A program made the translations under genes and the position numbers. From Deltaproteobacteria bacterium (lineage in GTDB: Bacteria; Desulfobacterota; Desulfobulbia; Desulfobulbales; SURF-16): 46,762 nt of DNA. Shown piece after piece: positions 45,152-46,762 of the stretch. Below the pieces are notes generated by a model that ran no database searches, was not told the origin of the DNA, and saw only the letters and a list, made by a program, of their open reading frames with translations. Location: NCBI GenBank assembly GCA_024277655.1, contig JAJRUT010000001.1:1-46762 (forward strand), in the 5' to 3' direction. Position 1 is the stretch's first letter. Every line of letters begins with the position of its first letter.

Positions 45152-45825
45152 TATGCAGCACCTCCAACCTTGGCAAGATAAGCACCAACCAGGTTGTCCT
45201 GGTCATCTGCTGTCAGATTTTTCTTAATGAGTTCCTCAGCCATAACTGCGGCCTGATCGGCAACCTCATTTTTAAGAGTCACTTTCGCTTCAGCGATGGC
45301 GTTTGCTACCGCCGACTCGGCCTGACGTTTGATCTGCTCAGCCGCGTCGTTGGCTTCGGCGATGATCCGCTTTTTCTCAACTTCGCCCTGGGCAACAGCC
45401 TTAGCCACCATCTCTTTTAACTCTTCATCAAGACCGTTCAGACGACCGGCATACTCTTGATACTGAGCTTCAGATTCGGCCCGCTGTGCTTCAAGTGCGT
45501 CAAACTCTTCCTTAATTCCTTCACGGCGTCCACGTAAGCCATCGACAATCGGCTTCTTCAAAAACTTGATGAGTATAATCAACAAAGCAGCGAAGTTCAT
45601 GGCGCGCCAACCGAGGTCTTTCAGCTTCTCAGGTGTCACGGTACTAACAGCACCGTGTCCGCCACCATGGGCAGCCACCGCACCATGAGCATCAACAGCA
45701 GCTCCATGGGCACCAGCCATAGCATGTGGATTACCAGAGGCGTATGCCAAAGCAGCTACTCCCACAACTGCAGTGACCGCAAGAGCCGTAAGCCCAAGCT
45801 TTGACCAATTGACATCTTTCCTCAT
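45151..45825 (-). CDS. atpF: ATP synthase F0 subunit b with N-terminal signal-like and His-rich extension
   Basis: This is a 224-residue peripheral stalk subunit. The first 25 residues form a hydrophobic, signal-like segment. The next about 35 are rich in Ala, Gly and His (for example AHGAAVDAHGAVAAHGGGHG). After that comes the usual membrane anchor (NFAALLIILIKFLKKPIVDG) and a long coiled coil. A typical b subunit is about 160 residues and lacks the leader. It follows atpF' (the next gene upstream) with a one-base overlap. Confidence 0.93.
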   Translation of the reverse strand: MRKDVNWSKLGLTALAVTAVVGVAALAYASGNPHAMAGAHGAAVDAHGAVAAHGGGHGAVSTVTPEKLKDLGWRAMNFAALLIILIKFLKKPIVDGLRGRREGIKEEFDALEAQRAESEAQYQEYAGRLNGLDEELKEMVAKAVAQGEVEKKRIIAEANDAAEQIKRQAESAVANAIAEAKVTLKNEVADQAAVMAEELIKKNLTADDQDNLVGAYLAKVGGAA

Positions 45826-46250
45826 TAAACAGCCCTCCCCAGAATTTTACCGGCCATCTCACCTGCAAAGTCATCAATCTTACCGGTGAGCTCTTTCTGG
45901 GCAGCAGCAAATTCAGAAGCAACAGTTGCCATTTGATCGGCCTTGGCTGTATCAGCCTCAGCGCGAATCTCAGCAAGCTTCTCATTTCCGGCAGCCGTTG
46001 CAGAGGCACGGGCTCCATCGAACTCAGCTTTGGCGGTACGGCGAGCATCATTCATTTTATTATCAAACTCTTCTACCCGTAACTGGGCATTTTTCTTGTA
46101 GTTTTCAACATCTGTTGCAAGGCCGTCCAGCTTCTCCTTCCGCTCAATCAGAATCTTCCTGATCGGCCGATACAGAATCACGTTCAGCACCATCATCAAG
46201 ATAAAGATATTGATAATCTGCATGGGCAATGTCATGTCAATAGTAATCAT
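45825..46250 (-). CDS. atpF': ATP synthase F0 subunit b' (second b-type)
   Basis: This is a 141-residue b-type subunit. A short N-terminal membrane anchor (MQIINIFILMMVLNVILYRP) is followed by a coiled coil (RKEKLDGLATDVENYKKNAQ and so on). Pairing of two different b subunits is typical of photosynthetic and of several deltaproteobacterial F-type enzymes. It is the first gene of the operon in this window. Genes for subunits a and c are not seen upstream. Confidence 0.92.
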   Translation of the reverse strand: MITIDMTLPMQIINIFILMMVLNVILYRPIRKILIERKEKLDGLATDVENYKKNAQLRVEEFDNKMNDARRTAKAEFDGARASATAAGNEKLAEIRAEADTAKADQMATVASEFAAAQKELTGKIDDFAGEMAGKILGRAV

Positions 46251-46762
46251 AGATCTCCCCTTCCTCCTGTTTCTTCTGCCACAGCCAAAGCCACCTATCT
46301 CTCCCTAAAGAGACACAAACAACCTGTGTGACGCAAATTTAAACCCGCGCTCCTCCTCTCCCCTGTAGGAAATTCAGATTCACAGACGTATATATTTTCT
46401 AGTTGCCAAGAATGAATGGCCCCTCATAAATAGCAGTTTCATTACACCACTATGAGTCCAGTGTCAACTTTTTTTACCTCAAACCTACCCCCGTAAAAAC
46501 CTGCAAAACAGTATATCCCCCGCCATTTAGCCCCTTAAGATAAAAGTTAAACAGGCTCGATTTTACAGACAGTTCGTCCGTAAAATCACAACCAGCTACC
46601 CCATGTCTTCTAAGGTGCAGGATCCCTATCTTTTCGCTCATTTTTTTATTGTTTATGATCGAGGCTGAAAGTAGCTACCTGCCACTCTTGCAATTGCTCC
46701 GACAGTCGGCGCTGCGCTCCTGGCGCTGCTCTCTTTTTTGAGGTGTAAACGACCAGCTACCA
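46251..46762 (-). other. upstream region of the atp operon, 512 bases to window end
   Basis: No convincing gene is seen on either strand. It holds a possible leftward promoter (TTGACA read on the minus strand at 46462-46467, TGTAAT at 46441-46446, 15-base spacing, so weak), a hairpin at 46559-46587 and repeats of AGCTACC near 46591, 46674 and 46754. GGAGGAAGGG is the ribosome binding site of atpF'. What lies between 46600 and the end is unclear. Confidence 0.4.
46559..46587. repeat. hairpin with GATTTTAC arms
   Basis: GATTTTAC (46559-46566) pairs with GTAAAATC (46580-46587), extended inward by GAC/GTC across one mismatch, with a 5-base AGTTC loop. It is not followed by a T-run on either strand, so it is not an obvious terminator. 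Confidence 0.5.

Overview
The window most resembles a chromosome segment of a Gram-negative, flagellated, anaerobic Desulfobacterota bacterium, probably a Desulfobulbales/Desulfocapsaceae-type sulfur metaboliser. The pointers are two b-type subunits in the F-type ATP synthase operon, a multihaem cytochrome, a GltA/SudA-like flavoprotein, flagellar genes under sigma-54-type promoters, a CsrA/FliW pair, and a YedE-TusA-DsrE cluster of the kind reported in sulfur-disproportionating bacteria. No rRNA, tRNA or CRISPR array was seen. The species assignment is an inference from gene content.

Layout. 1-794 is the right part of an IS630-family insertion sequence that abuts the stop codon of a methyl-accepting chemotaxis gene. 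2.7-5.5 kb holds a cupin, gene debris, a small Cys-containing protein, an AcuI/YhdH-type reductase and a cobalamin adenosyltransferase. 5.8-9.3 kb holds an AsmA-family protein, a small secreted protein, SfsA and a free-standing FlhB C-terminal-like protein. 9.5-20.7 kb is a flagellar rod, ring and hook-junction block: flgF, flgG, flgA, flgH, flgI, flgJ (rod-binding part only), flgN, flgK, flgL, csrA, fliW. Sigma-54-like -24/-12 promoters lie before flgF and flgI, and FlgK and FlgL are unusually large.

20.8-28.8 kb holds a K+ channel-RCK-receiver fusion, a CHASE4/HAMP/GGDEF diguanylate cyclase, mnmG, two methyltransferases, an FmdB-type zinc ribbon and a DUF456 membrane protein. 28.9-32.0 kb is the sulfur-relay locus: yedE-like leftward; tusA (apparently frameshifted), a dsrE-like gene and two small proteins rightward. 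Its intergenic region contains hairpins, a palindrome and a C9 tract inside a possible promoter.

32.2-40.0 kb holds a GAF/HD-GYP c-di-GMP phosphodiesterase, a MITE-like element, an alpha/beta hydrolase, a small membrane protein, a YkgJ-type Cys-cluster protein, a multihaem cytochrome with two non-standard haem motifs, a conserved hypothetical, the GltA/SudA flavoprotein and CheX. 40.1-46.3 kb is the leftward ATP synthase operon atpF'-atpF-atpH-atpA-atpG-atpD-atpC; genes for subunits a and c are not in the window.

Functional threads are motility and its control (flagellar block, CsrA/FliW, MCP, CheX, c-di-GMP synthesis and breakdown), sulfur and redox metabolism (YedE/TusA/DsrE, cytochrome, flavoprotein) and energy conservation (ATP synthase). 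Several spacers carry short, imperfectly palindromic or tandem phrases that look like dispersed intergenic repeats.
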